A stretch of DNA of 64,000 nucleotides from Tiliqua scincoides (taxonomy: Eukaryota; Chordata; Lepidosauria; Squamata; Scincidae), in contig NC_089824.1 in assembly GCF_035046505.1 (NCBI RefSeq), forward strand, positions 48,215,774 through 48,279,773, written 5' to 3'. Below are positions 11,921-22,784 of the stretch, piece by piece. Both the position numbers and the translations under genes were made by a program. The notes under the pieces are model-generated. The model saw nothing but the letters and a program-made list of their open reading frames with translations. It made no database searches and was not told the origin of the DNA. Numbering within the stretch: position 1 is the stretch's first letter; the number at the start of each line of letters is the position of its first letter.

Positions 11921-14424
11921 TAATGTGCTCATAGTGTCAAGTCGGTATTGACCTGCGTAGACTGAAATACACACACACACCCTCTACAGGTTTGGATGCC
12001 AGAGCACTGAAGAACAGAAACAGTGCTTCCAGTTCCTGTTCTTTCCATCAGAGTCACTCAGAAATGCCTCTGGTTCCCTGTTAGAACAAATTGAACTTGC
12101 TGCCAAAGAACTTACTGCTGATCGCTAATGGTCCTAAATTTAACATGAGTGGCGGGCAGTTCCAAAGCTATTCTGGCATCTAGGCAACAGCCCCACTAAC
12201 TCTCCTTCATTCATGCAAACAGGAGTCAATTGTACACTCATCTCATCTGGCACTCTCTTTTTGGTTCCACTAAATGGACAAACTGTGAGAAATGAAGTAA
12301 CATGCTGGCATCTGTTCTTGCCATGGTGAAATTACTCAGGAAGAACAGAGTTACAGTACTTGTACAATTTATTCTAGAAAGGGAAGTGCCTGATTTGTTC
12401 TCTTTAAGGGTTCCTCCTCCTTCTTCCCTCTGAGGCTCCACTGAATCCGATTTATGTCTGGCGAGTGGCCTACCTGCCTATTACTGATCCTTCACCAGGC
12501 AGGGCCTGAGCTACATCTGAATGGCTTTTGGGGGGAACAGACTCAGGTTTTGCAGTGAACAGCACTTGCCAGCCAGTAGGCCTTCACAAAGGGATCCCCT
12601 TCTCCATCACCCCACGATTACAAGCTCAGACGAGAAAGCTGTTCCCCCTATGGAAAATGCACAAATATATGAGCGTGCTGGGTGGTAGATTTTACTGCTG
12701 GTAAAAATGAGTGGGAACAGTATCGTATGATCTGGTTTGCAGAAAGATTGCCTTCATTCGCAGTTGTGGTTGCGGTCTGAACCTACTTCTCTCCGTTCCT
12801 CAGTTGTGCAAGTGAAAATTTTGGAACTAATAAATAGGAAAAGCAATTTAGGAAAGCCAGATTAAAGCAGAAAAAGAGCCATCATTATCTTTAAATTGTG
12901 GGGTAATCTTTTGGCAGAAAAAAATACCGATGAATGGTCCAATCTCAGAAACATCCACAATCCTCTCTTAGGTTAAACCAGGGGAACTCTCTGTTCTTCT
13001 CTCCCTTACAGCCTCCTCTCAATCCTGCTTGTGCTCTCTCTCTCTCTTGCTCTCCCTGCCTGCCTATCATCTTGCTCTAATTGTTTCCAGATTTGTGTGG
13101 GAGGTCAGGGCCCGGGAGTGCTGCTTCATGCCAAGTTTATAAACAGAGCAGTGTTTCCAGATGGCCACTGGCTCCAGCCTGGCTAGCAGGTTGATTGGGA
13201 CCAGAATAACAACAGGTGGAGGACAGACAATGAATTCCTTGACACTTATTTTACTCCCTCTGCTCTCTCGCCCCCCGCAGCCCACCCCTTGAAATCGACA
13301 GCCACCACAGTTACGACCAGACTCACCAGCAGGCTCTGATATATTTCAGCCAGGGGAAGGAATGGAACACAGAGGAGGAAAACAAGGGACTTCCTCATCG
13401 CAAGAAAAAGAGGGGCACAATGTGAAGCCTGCATTATTTCACTGCCATGGGCTACTTAGTGCTGCTGTTCGTTAAAGTTCCCTAAATAGAACTTTGCTAA
13501 AATTGGGGGGGTGGTGGACTTAAAGCATGAAGAACAAAAGTAAAAAGTACATTTAAAGTAGTTTTTAAAGTACTGTACAAAGAACAGATGACAACTAGCA
13601 CAGGCACATAGCATTACCTTAGCAACATATCTCATATGCATGAGTTTGTCCTACAGCAATCATCTATTTCCTTTCCCCAGCAACATTTTTGGCAGTAGCC
13701 ACCACCCTCCAATCTTCATGTGAAAGGCCCCATGATTTCTCTTTCCTTCTGCAGCTGCTATTCTTCCCTGTAGAGGAGCTGGAGTTTTAAGGTTTGTCCG
13801 GGGGGGGGGGGGATTAAAGATGCCTCTCTAGAGTTTTTGCATGCCTGAGCACACAGGCAGTCAAAGGTGTGCTATTTGTATCACTTCTGGGTCTTCCCAG
13901 ATTAAACACAAGCCTGAGCAAATGGTACCACGCAGGTCACATCATGAGTGAGAATGGCAAGCCACACAAACAAAAAGGCAAATAGGTTTTGGGGGAACTG
14001 TTCTAGCTTAGCTATAACTTACAACAGTCAAAGGAAGGATACCCATCCAGACCCATATGGAGCCTCACTCTGTAGGGCTGCCAGGTGAGGCAGCTGGAGA
14101 TCGGTTCCTGCCTTTAACACTCTCATTCTAATGGGAGAAAAGGCAGCAACCACTCCTCCTGCCCTGATCCTAGTTTTCCTCTTCCCCCTTCACTTGGCTG
14201 ATGATAATCCCCACAGTGGTTCAGTTCTTTTTCTCCCCACAGAAGATGGAACGCTGTAAGCCTTGTTATTCAGTTGCAGGACACAGCAACCATCTTCAGT
14301 CCAGGTGTCCCCTCTCTGGAGCCCTACAGAACAATGCTGTCAATGCTTTGTCCCCTGTGGGAGCATGATCGCAATGAAAAATAACTGCTGGCTAAGAGGA
14401 AAAACTTTGATTATGCAAATGACT
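11921..14424. other. Largely non-repetitive stretch
   Basis: No transposon ends were recognised over about 2.5 kb, one of the longer such stretches here. It contains a small (AC)n run near 11970, a CT-rich tract near 13030-13060, a G12 run near 13800, and the weak minus-strand exon candidate at 13327-13398. Such a stretch could hold regulatory or conserved non-coding DNA, but conservation cannot be assessed from one sequence. Confidence 0.5.
13327..13398 (-). other. Possible first coding exon with signal peptide (weak candidate)
   Basis: On the minus strand an ATG at 13398, with G at -3, opens MRKSLVFLLCVPFLPLAEIY, which looks like a secretory signal peptide: basic n-region, then a Leu/Phe/Val core. 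After exactly 24 codons the DNA reads CTG|GTGAGT, a strong match to a vertebrate splice donor. I do not recognise the protein, found no partner exon and see no convincing TATA box. A 24-codon hydrophobic frame with a donor can occur by chance, so I treat this only as a candidate. Confidence 0.2.
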
Positions 14425-14426
14425 TA

Positions 14427-14651
14427 TAGTAGGCCCTCAGTATTTACGGAGATCCATTCCAGAACCTCCTGCTGATACTGATTTCTGTGGATAATTAAAT
14501 CTGCAGAAAGCCCTTGAAGGACCTCCCAGTTGTGACTGGAAGGCACTTCTTGTCACATCCAGGAAGCCATGTGAGGCCCTCCAGTGCAGGTCAGCACCCG
14601 CATTGAGTAAAATCTGCACGTGTCAAACCCATGGGTACAGAGGGCCCACTG
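14427..14651. mobile_element. Tigger/pogo-like MITE (Tc1/mariner superfamily)
   Basis: Left end TAGTAGGCCCTCAGTATTTA and right end GGTACAGAGGGCCCACTG are inverted repeats of the CAGTNGGCCCTC type. They are flanked by TA on both sides (14425-14426 and 14652-14653), the hallmark target of Tc1/mariner transposons. The element is 225 bp and non-coding, so it depended on a transposase made elsewhere. Confidence 0.8.
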
Positions 14652-14813
14652 TATTTTTTTCCCCCACATCTGTACAGTTGACCAACCAACCTTTATTCAC
14701 CTTTGCAAGGATATTGTCACTGTTCCCATTTGAGAGATGGTTTTAGATGGTTTTAGGTTTTAGAGCCACAACACAGAGAGCTCAGGGCCATTAGCACAAT
14801 GTTCACCAAATGG

Positions 14814-14963
14814 TTGGCAACCTTCAGTCTCGAAAGAACTATGGTATAAACCTACAGCACTCGGTATTCCCAGGCGGTCTCCCATCCAAGTACTAACCGG
14901 GCCTGACCCTGCTTAGCTTCCGAGATCAGACGAGATCAAGCATGTGCAGGGTAACAGTTGCTG
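14814..14963 (-). mobile_element. 5S-rRNA-derived SINE, copy 1
   Basis: On the minus strand the head is a near-complete 5S rRNA gene copy. The internal promoter is recognisable: GAAGCTAAGCAGGG (box A region), then GTTAGTACTTGGATGGGAGA and CCGCC (intermediate element and box C). The 5' 15 or so bases diverge from real 5S. The 5S part is followed not by a T-run terminator but by a tail TATACCATAGTTCTTTCGAGA ending in GGTTGCCAA, shared with the LINE copies in the window. This is therefore a SINE3-type retroposon, not a functional 5S gene. Flanking duplications are weak (CAAATG and CTAATG). Confidence 0.88.
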
Positions 14964-16795
14964 CTAATGCAACTTGCTATTCCAGTGGAGACACTGCTCA
15001 AGAGGGGTGAGAAGGGTAATGCTCACTTGTGCTTCCACAGAGTGGCCACAGATCCCCCTGTGGGACTTCTCAGAGCTACGCCAGCTCTGTGGCTGGCACA
15101 GCACTTCAGAGCCACTAGGGGCATGTCTGGCTCATGATCCAGTAGCCACGGACTGCACCCCATTTTACCTGTCCTGCCCAACTCTCTGTTCCTTTTCCTG
15201 CCTCTCTGCTGGCAGGCTTGCTCTGATGGTTGGTCTGAACCCTGTGGTCAGTGACTCATGGCTGACCCCTGCACTACCAACCATGCAGTAGCCACTAAAG
15301 AAGGGGCTTCAGCAGTGATGGGATTGTCTTTGCACTGGTGACCCAAGCAGTACACCACTGCAGTACACTGGGCGTTACCTAGGTATAGGATTGTGCAATA
15401 AGGCAGCATGAATATGATAACTGATCTGGAGCAATGGAAATCATGGCACCACTATTTTAATAAATATACATCCATAACAGGAAATGCACTTTTGTCTTTT
15501 AAAAAGCCCTGCTGATCAGGTAGCAATTATTAGCAGAGATGCCACCACGACGAAACTTCTAAAGGAATAGTAGGCCTGGAAAACTGTCCATCAGCCAGTC
15601 CATACTGGGCAGGTGCTGCATTTGGGAGTCAACGATGCAGGTGACTTGAGTGTACACGAGTCAGCAAAAAACATGTTTTTGCAACTTGGACCCAGGTCAC
15701 CTGACTTGAGTTCCCATCCCTGATTAGTAAAGAATGAGATTTTCAGCCTAAGAAGATAATGTTAATATCTTCACCTGTCAAGCTATCACCTGTGCATCCC
15801 CAAAGGCTAAGAGAAGGTGAACTGATCAAGGTGAATCCAGTTTCAAATATTTATACATTGACTGCCCACTCTAATTCTGAATCTATATGGGACATTCAAA
15901 TTTAAATCTGACTTTTTCAGTGAGTTTTTAAAAGAAATCACCCTGTTGTCACATATATGTAGACAGATTATCTACATATATGTTTGATGTGTTGGTTTCC
16001 TTTTTCATCTGCTGCATGTTTCTTAAAGCTGATGCACAGAGCTGCTGAGTTGTGCCGTACTTTTTCAAACTCTGGACAAACGGCTTAAAATGTGACCATT
16101 TCAGGGCTTCTGTTTCCCATGGTCTGTACCAATTCATCCCCAACTGTGTTTAGAATGGAGCGACATAGCTGACTTCTATGTTCCTGCAAGGAGCCAGCTA
16201 TGCTTCTCCTCAAATAACTTTTGAAACACCTCAAACCAAAATGAAGTTATTTTTCCCCTTCAAAAACTTGGCAGGAGGGTGAAAAGGCTAGTGTGGAGGA
16301 GGTGAGAAATACCATTTCCAAATGCTGAAAAAGCCAAGTAAACTGTCTGTGGTAACAACCCAAAGTCAGCGACAGTAGGTTATTTATTACGCTCGTTCAA
16401 AACTGTTGCTGTTCAACATTAATGATAAAGAAGGTGGCCACATGGATGCTGCAAATAGTCTGGTAAACGTTCATTTCACAATCCAATTCACAGTGGCTTT
16501 CTTCGCATGATACTGTAGCAGTTATCATTTCCTGGGGAACGAACACCAGGCTTTATTGTACCACCCAGTATCTATAAATCAAGGACAGGGATAACTGGTT
16601 TGCTGCGACACAATTCTCATTTTATAACTGTCCTCTCTTCACATCACTGAAATTTTTTTTTTAAATACTACCTGTTGATTCTTACTGACTGCCCTTCACA
16701 AACATTAAGTAGTAAAAATATTCTGAGATTTCTCTACCACAAGCTATTAGAGTGAACAAATGCTAAGTGATACTTGATCCTTCCAGTGATCAGAG
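14964..16795. other. No gene recognised
   Basis: Unclassified DNA. A palindromic ATATATGTAGACAG and TCTACATATA pair lies near 15953-15980. No protein motif or transposon terminus was seen. Confidence 0.6.
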
Positions 16796-17020
16796 CAGCC
16801 ATTTTCAACTTTTTTCATCTCATGGCACATTGAGAATGAGCTAAAAATGTCAGGGCACACCATTCATGTTTTGACGATTGACAAGGTATGCTGCACTTCC
16901 GGTTGGGGTCTCATATCCCCCAATGGCTCTACTAAAAAATTACCCTTCCCCAAACTTCAGTGGCACACCTGCAGACCATTCACAGCATACCAATGTACCA
17001 TGGCATGCTGGTTGAAAATT
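16796..17020. mobile_element. hAT-like element, partly degraded
   Basis: The start CAGCCATTTTCAAC and end GGTTGAAAATT are inverted, and the interior (GGCACACC, TTGACGATTGACAAGGTATG) matches the intact copy at 35871-36104. The outermost right bases are altered, so the 8-bp duplication cannot be read cleanly (GATCAGAG on the left). Confidence 0.65.
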
Positions 17021-17092
17021 AGAGCCTTGTTTGGATATTATCGAAATCTTTTCCCCCAGGCAGGCAGAAGTGCCTAAGTGACACTATCAGTG

Positions 17093-17155
17093 ACAAAATC
17101 CTATGCATGGTTACTCATAAGTAAGCCCCATACTGTTCAATGGGACTTACTCCCA
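17093..17155. repeat. Short palindromic interspersed repeat (ATCCTATGCATG type)
   Basis: The sequence runs from AAATCCTATGCATGG to GGGACTTACTCCCAGGAAAG and then TGTATAGG. The two halves are roughly complementary, with a TTACTC and GTAAG symmetry. The same motif recurs at 29740-29815 and 40790-40845, which makes it an old dispersed non-coding repeat, probably a decayed DNA transposon. Confidence 0.65.
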
Positions 17156-17224
17156 GGAAAGTGTGTATAGGTGTGTATACACACATAATTTGTTTGGAAT
17201 TGAAAACTTTTTGTCTGTTTTTCT

Positions 17225-17226
<2 letters not shown>

Positions 17227-17302
<76 letters not shown>
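17227..17302. repeat. Compound microsatellite (GT)14(GA)24
   Basis: An uninterrupted GT run at 17227-17254 passes directly into a GA run at 17255-17302. Similar compound dinucleotide tracts occur at 25466 and 57382. Confidence 0.97.
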
Positions 17303-17305
<3 letters not shown>

Positions 17306-17384
17306 GTGGCTGCTTGGGTGACCATCTCTATGTGCTTACCCAGTCTAATTTTTTCCACCATCTGCAACTCTGTAAGACCATAAT

Positions 17385-17812
17385 AGCCACATCTGATATT
17401 TCAGGACAGCGCTGGTACCAGGTTGTTGGAGGTCCTGCACTGGGACCCCATAGCCCATGGGACAGTATGCAGTGGTGGCGCCTTCCATCCTCACCAAGTA
17501 ATGAAGGCATCCTCTAGAGCCCCCACAATGCTGTAGGGGCCGCTGGGGGATACTTCCATTTCTAGATTGGGGAACTAGGTGCAGCAGTGGCAGAAGCTGA
17601 CTTACAACCAGTCCAGAGCTATCCAGTGCACAGAGGAGCAGTGGTGCCAAAATGGTTGCCATTGCAACCTATACACACTGGGCAGCAGCCAGCGTCTATT
17701 CGGGAGACAAGGACATTTGTTCTTTTCCCCTGGGTAAGGGTGAAGGTCCCGCAAAACAGAACCCAGATCTGCAAAACAGAATCCATCCAAGGCCTCAATT
17801 TTGATGGTCATG
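17385..17812. mobile_element. Probable diverged GC-rich MITE (CAATCCTA family)
   Basis: The inner phrases CCAGTGCACAGAGGAGCAGT and GACATTTGTTCTTTTCCCCT, followed by GGGTAAG, match the core of the family seen at 40.3 kb and 59.7 kb. Clear terminal repeats are missing, so the limits are approximate. Confidence 0.4.
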
Positions 17813-17815
17813 AAA

Positions 17816-18469
17816 GTGCTGGGGGAGTGTTTATCCTCTCTCCCTGAGCCTTTTCCCACTGAAAATTCCCTTCTGAACTTGTACCAAAAAGAAAGTCCAA
17901 CAATTCCATATAAACTTTCCCTACCAGGACAAATGAGAGCTTTGGGGAGGAGAGGGGATTTATATCAAGAAAGCAGTATGCAGGAAATTAATTATTTCCC
18001 TCCATCCCCCAGTGCCATGCCTTGCTGCTGGTTTTTACAAAAATCTGGGAGCCCCGTCATCCTTGTTTTGTTCTTGAATGAGAAATAAGCAAATTTCTAC
18101 TAAAATCCTGTTCAAGTTCTCTCTCAAGGCCTCCTTCTATTTCTCAAAAGAAATTTAATAAAAAAGAGATTTCAAATCCTTTCTCAGTCTCCATGTGACG
18201 GTTGATTCTTGTGCTAAAAAATCTAAATTTAACTAAGGATTTGAAAGATATAGTTTGGGACTGTTACAACAAAGAAAAATATTACAATTGATTTTTTGGT
18301 TTTGAGGGTGGTTGTTTTTCTCCCTTCCCATGTATAAAACTACTGCAGAGTTCGGTTCTTGGATCTGATGGACTATAGGTCATGAAAGTATACGTAACCA
18401 TAAATGGTTTTGTTGGTTTTGCAGCTACAGGCTAATATAGCTAACCCTTTGGAAGCTAATACAGTAGGC
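17816..18469. other. No gene recognised
   Basis: Unclassified AT-rich sequence up to the TA target of the next Tigger-like element. Confidence 0.6.
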
Positions 18470-18471
18470 CC

Positions 18472-19452
18472 TCCTTATCCGCAGGCTCAGCATCCATGGA
18501 TTTGGTTGTTGGCAACCTTTAGTCTCGGAAGACTATGGTATCGCGCTCTGGATGGTGGTTCTGGCACAGCCTCTAGTGTGGCTAAAAAGGCCTATCCGGG
18601 AGTGACAATCCCATCCACACCCAGAGCAAGTGCAGTCTGTCCCTGGTCTGGTTCCCTGGCTATGGGCCTTCCTTCTTTGCCTCTTTGCCTCAGACTGTTG
18701 GCCAAGTGTCTCTTCAAACTGGGAAAGGCCATGCTGCACAGCCTGCCTCCAAGCGGACCGCTCAGAGGCCAGGGTTTCCCACCTGTTGAGGTCCACTCCT
18801 AAGGCCTTCAGATCCCTCTTGCAGATGTGCTTGTATCGCAGCTGTGGTCTACCTGTAGAGCGCTTTCCCTGCACAAGTTCTCCATAGAGGAGATCCTTTG
18901 GGATCCGGCCATCATCCATTCTCACGACATGACTGATCCAACGCAGGCGTCTCTGTTTCAGCAGTGCATACATGCTAGGGATTCCAGCTCGTTCCAGGAC
19001 TGTGTTGTTTGGAACTTTGTCCTGCCAAGTGATGCCGAGTATGCACCATGGATTTGATCATATGTGGATACCAAGCATGTGCCCCAGAGGGCTTCAGGGG
19101 GTCTCCTGGGTGCAACCAGGAGCCACTTCCGATTCACATCGGCCACTTCTGGTCACTTCCAGGAGGTGTACTGAGGAGCAGGGAGGTTGCATGCGGGCTC
19201 CCTGCACATCAGAACACCTCCAGGACATGACCAGAAGTCACCAACATGAACTAGAAGTGGCTTCTGGTTGCATCCAGCTGTCCTTCTGAGGAGGCTGGGA
19301 GGCCTACGTGAACTCCAGAGGGCCCAGCGCAGCCTTTGGGTAAGTTATTGTGGCACCACAACCCTGGCCCCCTGCAGATTTCAGCATCCATGGATTTTTG
19401 CATCCACAGAGGGTTGTGGAACCAATCCCCTGCAGGTACCGAGGGTCCACTG
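18472..19452. mobile_element. Tigger-like element interrupted by a LINE insertion
   Basis: The left end CAGTAGGCCCTCCTTATCCG and right end GGTACCGAGGGTCCACTG are inverted repeats of the pogo/Tigger type. TA precedes the left end. Inner subterminal copies of CAGCATCCATGGATTT occur on both sides. A LINE fragment (18505-19045) is inserted 20-30 bp inside the left end, leaving about 440 bp of original element. The interior is non-coding, with repeated CACTTC and CCAGGAG words. Confidence 0.78.
18505..19045 (-). mobile_element. 5'-truncated LINE, copy 2, nested in Tigger-like element
   Basis: This minus-strand fragment belongs to the same LINE as copy 1 and is slightly longer. It is flanked by an 11-bp target duplication CCATGGATTTG (18494-18504 and 19046-19056) made from the host transposon. 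The open frame runs from MYALLKQRRLRWISHVVRMD to the zinc-finger-like C-terminus (18973 down to 18533, 146 codons). Upstream remnants encode the IPSM and QDKVPNNTVLE region. The reverse-transcriptase core is missing, so it cannot move by itself. Confidence 0.9.
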
Positions 19453-19845
19453 AAAAACAAAACGTTTTAGCTGTTAGCCCAATGTATATGGTCGCTTTGC
19501 CCAGAAGACCCCCAATGAGACACAAGCCAAAGGGTCTCCTGCAGCTTGCTCCTCAGTGCTCTTCTTCCACTCTCGTGTCACTCCAGTTCTCTCTTCTCCT
19601 CACTGTTCTGCCCCACAGTGTGCCTTTCCAAGTCAATGACACACAGGCTCAGACAAAGGGGGGAAAAGTTCTCACAGCTGCCAGGCTTTTTCCGTAATAG
19701 CATTTCCACCAATCAGTTGACATATTTTTCTTGCTTTGTTTCATGTGGGGGACAGGTCATATTAGTCCATACCAGAGATAACCATGGGGGACAGACGTAT
19801 CATCCAATACACTTGTAATAATTTCTTTTTTTTTTAATCCAGGCA
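19453..19845. other. No gene recognised
   Basis: Unclassified stretch with a T-rich run at its right end (about 19826-19840). Confidence 0.55.
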
Positions 19846-19849
19846 CCCC

Positions 19850-20310
19850 TGTAAAAGGACATGAGACAGAGGCTTGGGATGATTGTAATTTATTGAATAA
19901 ATAACCTGCAGCAGGGAAAAATCAAGCTAGTAAGAATTCCAAAGCGTGCTGGCCACTAAGAGCTTGGGGGGAAACGGCACTTGCTGTTTACCTCCCCTGA
20001 GACCCCATGGATGTGACATTCTGGTTCCAGACATCACCCAATCAGAAACAGGGTTAGCCTATCCCAGCCAGCCAATGGGTCGAGGCAGCTGGTCAGCACT
20101 GACCCGCACAGGCTCAGCTGTGAACTGGCCCTTGCTTAACCAGTCAGGGGGCTTGCCAGCCAGCCTCACCAACCCAGACAAGCATTGTCAGAGCAGTCCT
20201 GGCTCACCCCCTGACCTTGCCTACCTCAGCATGCACACCACCCCCATTCCTGGCCACCCAGCCAGAACGCCACCTGCCCCACTGAGGGAAACCTTTATAT
20301 AACTGCATCT
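19850..20310 (-). other. Possible retroposed transcript or LTR-like fossil
   Basis: Read on the minus strand, a TATA-like box TTATATAAAGG lies near 20296. About 400 bp downstream there is a poly(A) signal CAATAAATTAC near 19897, then an A-tract near 19830-19840. Promoter, body, signal and A-tract in that order fit either a retroposed transcript or a degraded long terminal repeat. I recognise no protein and found no paired copy or clear target duplication. The family is unassigned. Confidence 0.25.
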
Positions 20311-21670
20311 ATAACACATGCCCAAATGCCAGTCCAAGGTGGATGAAAAAACCAGTAACCATGGCCAATCAGGTTACCAGCCAGAAATTCCTACCCAGCC
20401 CCCACATGGAGCGACCAGCTACTCTCAAACTGGACATAAGGGTAAAGGTGTGGACTGAAGTTGGGGAGATCTCACTGGCCCCAGCAACAGCCATGCCACG
20501 GCCCCAATCGATCAGGCACCAATGAGCTGCCTCGATTTTGCTGCCTCTACCCCAAGCCCTTCCGGGCAGGCTGGGCAAACAGCACCAGGCCTCTAGGTGC
20601 CCCAGTGCAATTTCAGTCATTTCCAGAAAACAAACTCCTTTGGACAATTGCACCACAGTTTAATCGTTGTATACGTGATTTCAGTGGACTAGTGGAATAG
20701 AACATGTCTTGGCCAAGAGGGATTATTACTTTCTGATTTGACAGTAATTTTGTGGTATTTTCTTCCTTTCTCCTCACCTATTTGCACTTTGCAGCCTCCT
20801 GTGCTTACTCAGCAAATTAATGTCTGCAATTTTTCCCCATTTTTGTGGCTTCCTTTCCCCATGTTTTTGTTCTTTTTCTAGTGGTTCTCTCAATTGCTTT
20901 GTTTTAGTTTGTGCTTATTCTAAAATGTACTGTGGTTTATTTTAGGATACATTTATATTTGGAATGGAATTATAGTCTGAAAATTTATGCAATAAGCATA
21001 TATTTTTGTTAGAAAAATATTACAACTGTCCATTCTGTTTTGTTTTGTTTTAAAATACTGTTTACAATTGACAAGTTGTAATTCAATTACTTTGTTGCTG
21101 CTGGGCGGTCGAATGAGTTGCAGTTATGCAGACTAAATGAACTGAAACTATTTAGAATTTATATTTTTTAGCCATATTGCATATGATGTGCTTTTGCTGA
21201 AATTTCTCTTCAGGGACAGTGCTGTACACATTATATACAGCTTTTAAAAAAAAAGAGGAAAGAGGTACTGTAAATCTGTAACTTGTTAATTTCCAAGCAA
21301 CTTTATAGCAATTCTTTATAGCTAGATAGAAAGATAAGCCAGATCCTAAGGATTTCTGAAAAGACTGGAAGACAGTTCCATTCATACAAGGAGAAGGAGA
21401 GACCATTTTCACTTATCCACCTGCCCACTGCAGACCCACACTTAGCAAAACACTGAGGGCAAGTATGTAGGCACATATAGAGATAGATAAAAAGGGGGAA
21501 AGGGGAGGACATTGTAAAAGGTGGGAATAAAGAGCTATGAGATGAAAGAGGTACCATCCGTTACCATAATTAAGGGCCCAATTCCAACTTCTCCAGCACC
21601 AGTGCAGCCATGACAATGGGGCATACCCTGAATCCTCGGTGGAAGCAGTCCTGAGCCTTCCTCAAAGTAA
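20311..21670. other. No gene recognised
   Basis: The first 350 bp are GC-rich and then become strongly AT-rich. No transposon ends or protein motifs were recognised. Confidence 0.6.
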
Positions 21671-21682
21671 GGTACCTTTCAT

Positions 21683-22776
21683 CAGTGGCATAGCTAGCAC
21701 GGGGGCAGTCCGCCCCGGGTACCACCCTTGGGGGGGTGACACCACAAATGCCCCAACATTGCTAACATGGTGAAGGTTAGGAGTAACCCCATCCTGCCAT
21801 ATACCCTTGGCTGCGGCATTTCCAGCGGAATGCAATGCAAAAAACCAGAGTGGAATAGCTCCTTTCTTTCAAAAGTTATGGCCAAAAAACTGGAAGGAAA
21901 AAATGCATGGAGCCCTATGGAAAGTGAAACTGAGCCATATCACGCGTTTACTCCTGAGTAGGCAGACTTGCCTTAGTCCGTCGGAAAGGGGAGGCTGAGA
22001 GGAATCCAAGGACACCAGAATGGTTTCTGTCCAATGAAAGCAGCCCCCCAAAAACACCCAACATCCAAGCTGAGGAATGTATTGAGCCCTATGGAAAGCG
22101 AAAGGAAGCTACATGGTCATGTTTACTCCTGAGTAGGCAAGCGTGCCTTGGTTCCTGGTCAAGTTGGGCACAGGAGAGTGCAAGGTTAGCCTAGCTAGCT
22201 TGGCTAGCTAGCAAGGCAGCCAGACTAGCTGCATGGTCCCGATCTGATGAAAGCGGAGCTCAACAAATGCTCCAGAAGGCAGCACACACCCCTCCCAAAG
22301 AATAAAACAGAGGCTTCAGCTGTCAGGTGAATTTTTACTTGTTTTTAGACTTGCAAAGCTGGGTGAGTCCTGATAGTAATATGCTTACTCTCCCCCCTCC
22401 AAGCCTGGATCCCCCACAATCTTCCTAGTGACCAAAATTCTGGAAATTGTGGCTTTTAGGAATAATACCATCATGTTATATACCATTTGATGCAGAATTT
22501 TATCCATTGCTTCTGGGGAAATATTCATTGCATTCATTTTCTGGCCCTTATTATTATTCATTTCATGTCATGACTAATATTATCTCTGTCTCACCTACCT
22601 CACAGGGTTGTTGTGAGGACAAAATAAGGGGAGCAACCATGTACACCACCCTGAGCTGCTTAGAGGAAGGGTGGTATAAAAATGTGAAATAATCAATTAA
22701 TAATCAATCAATCACGTCACATGGGGTGACAAAATTTTATGGGCCCCGGGTGTCAAATGACCTAGCTATGCCTTTG
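21683..22776. mobile_element. hAT element, non-autonomous, with perfect 8-bp duplication
   Basis: The element begins CAGTGGCATAGCTAGCACG and ends GACCTAGCTATGCCTTTG, an inverted pair. It is flanked by CCTTTCAT on both sides (21675-21682 and 22777-22784). An 8-bp target duplication is diagnostic of the hAT superfamily. The interior contains two related TTTACTCCTGAGTAGGCA blocks (near 21947 and 22119), an ACCATCATGTTATATACCAT block shared with the copy at the right window edge, and a nested SINE fragment near 22.6 kb. No transposase frame is visible. Confidence 0.88.
22570..22700 (+). mobile_element. CORE-SINE 3' fragment nested in hAT
   Basis: The sequence TCTCACCTACCTCACAGGGT and TTGTTGTGAGGACAAAATAA is the MIR/CORE-type phrase common to vertebrate tRNA SINEs. 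It is followed by CACCCTGAGCTGCTTAGAGG and GGTATAAAAATGTG, the lizard-type 3' end. The tRNA head is missing. Confidence 0.7.
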
Positions 22777-22784
22777 CCTTTCAT

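Noticed and set aside
14840-14960. Functional 5S rRNA gene
   Set aside because: The 5S-like part has a diverged 5' end and continues into the LINE-type tail instead of a T-run terminator. It is a SINE. The same holds for 62814-62962.
17137-17367. Minus-strand frame with long Leu-Ser and Thr-His repeats
   Set aside because: It is a direct translation of the (GT)n(GA)n microsatellite.
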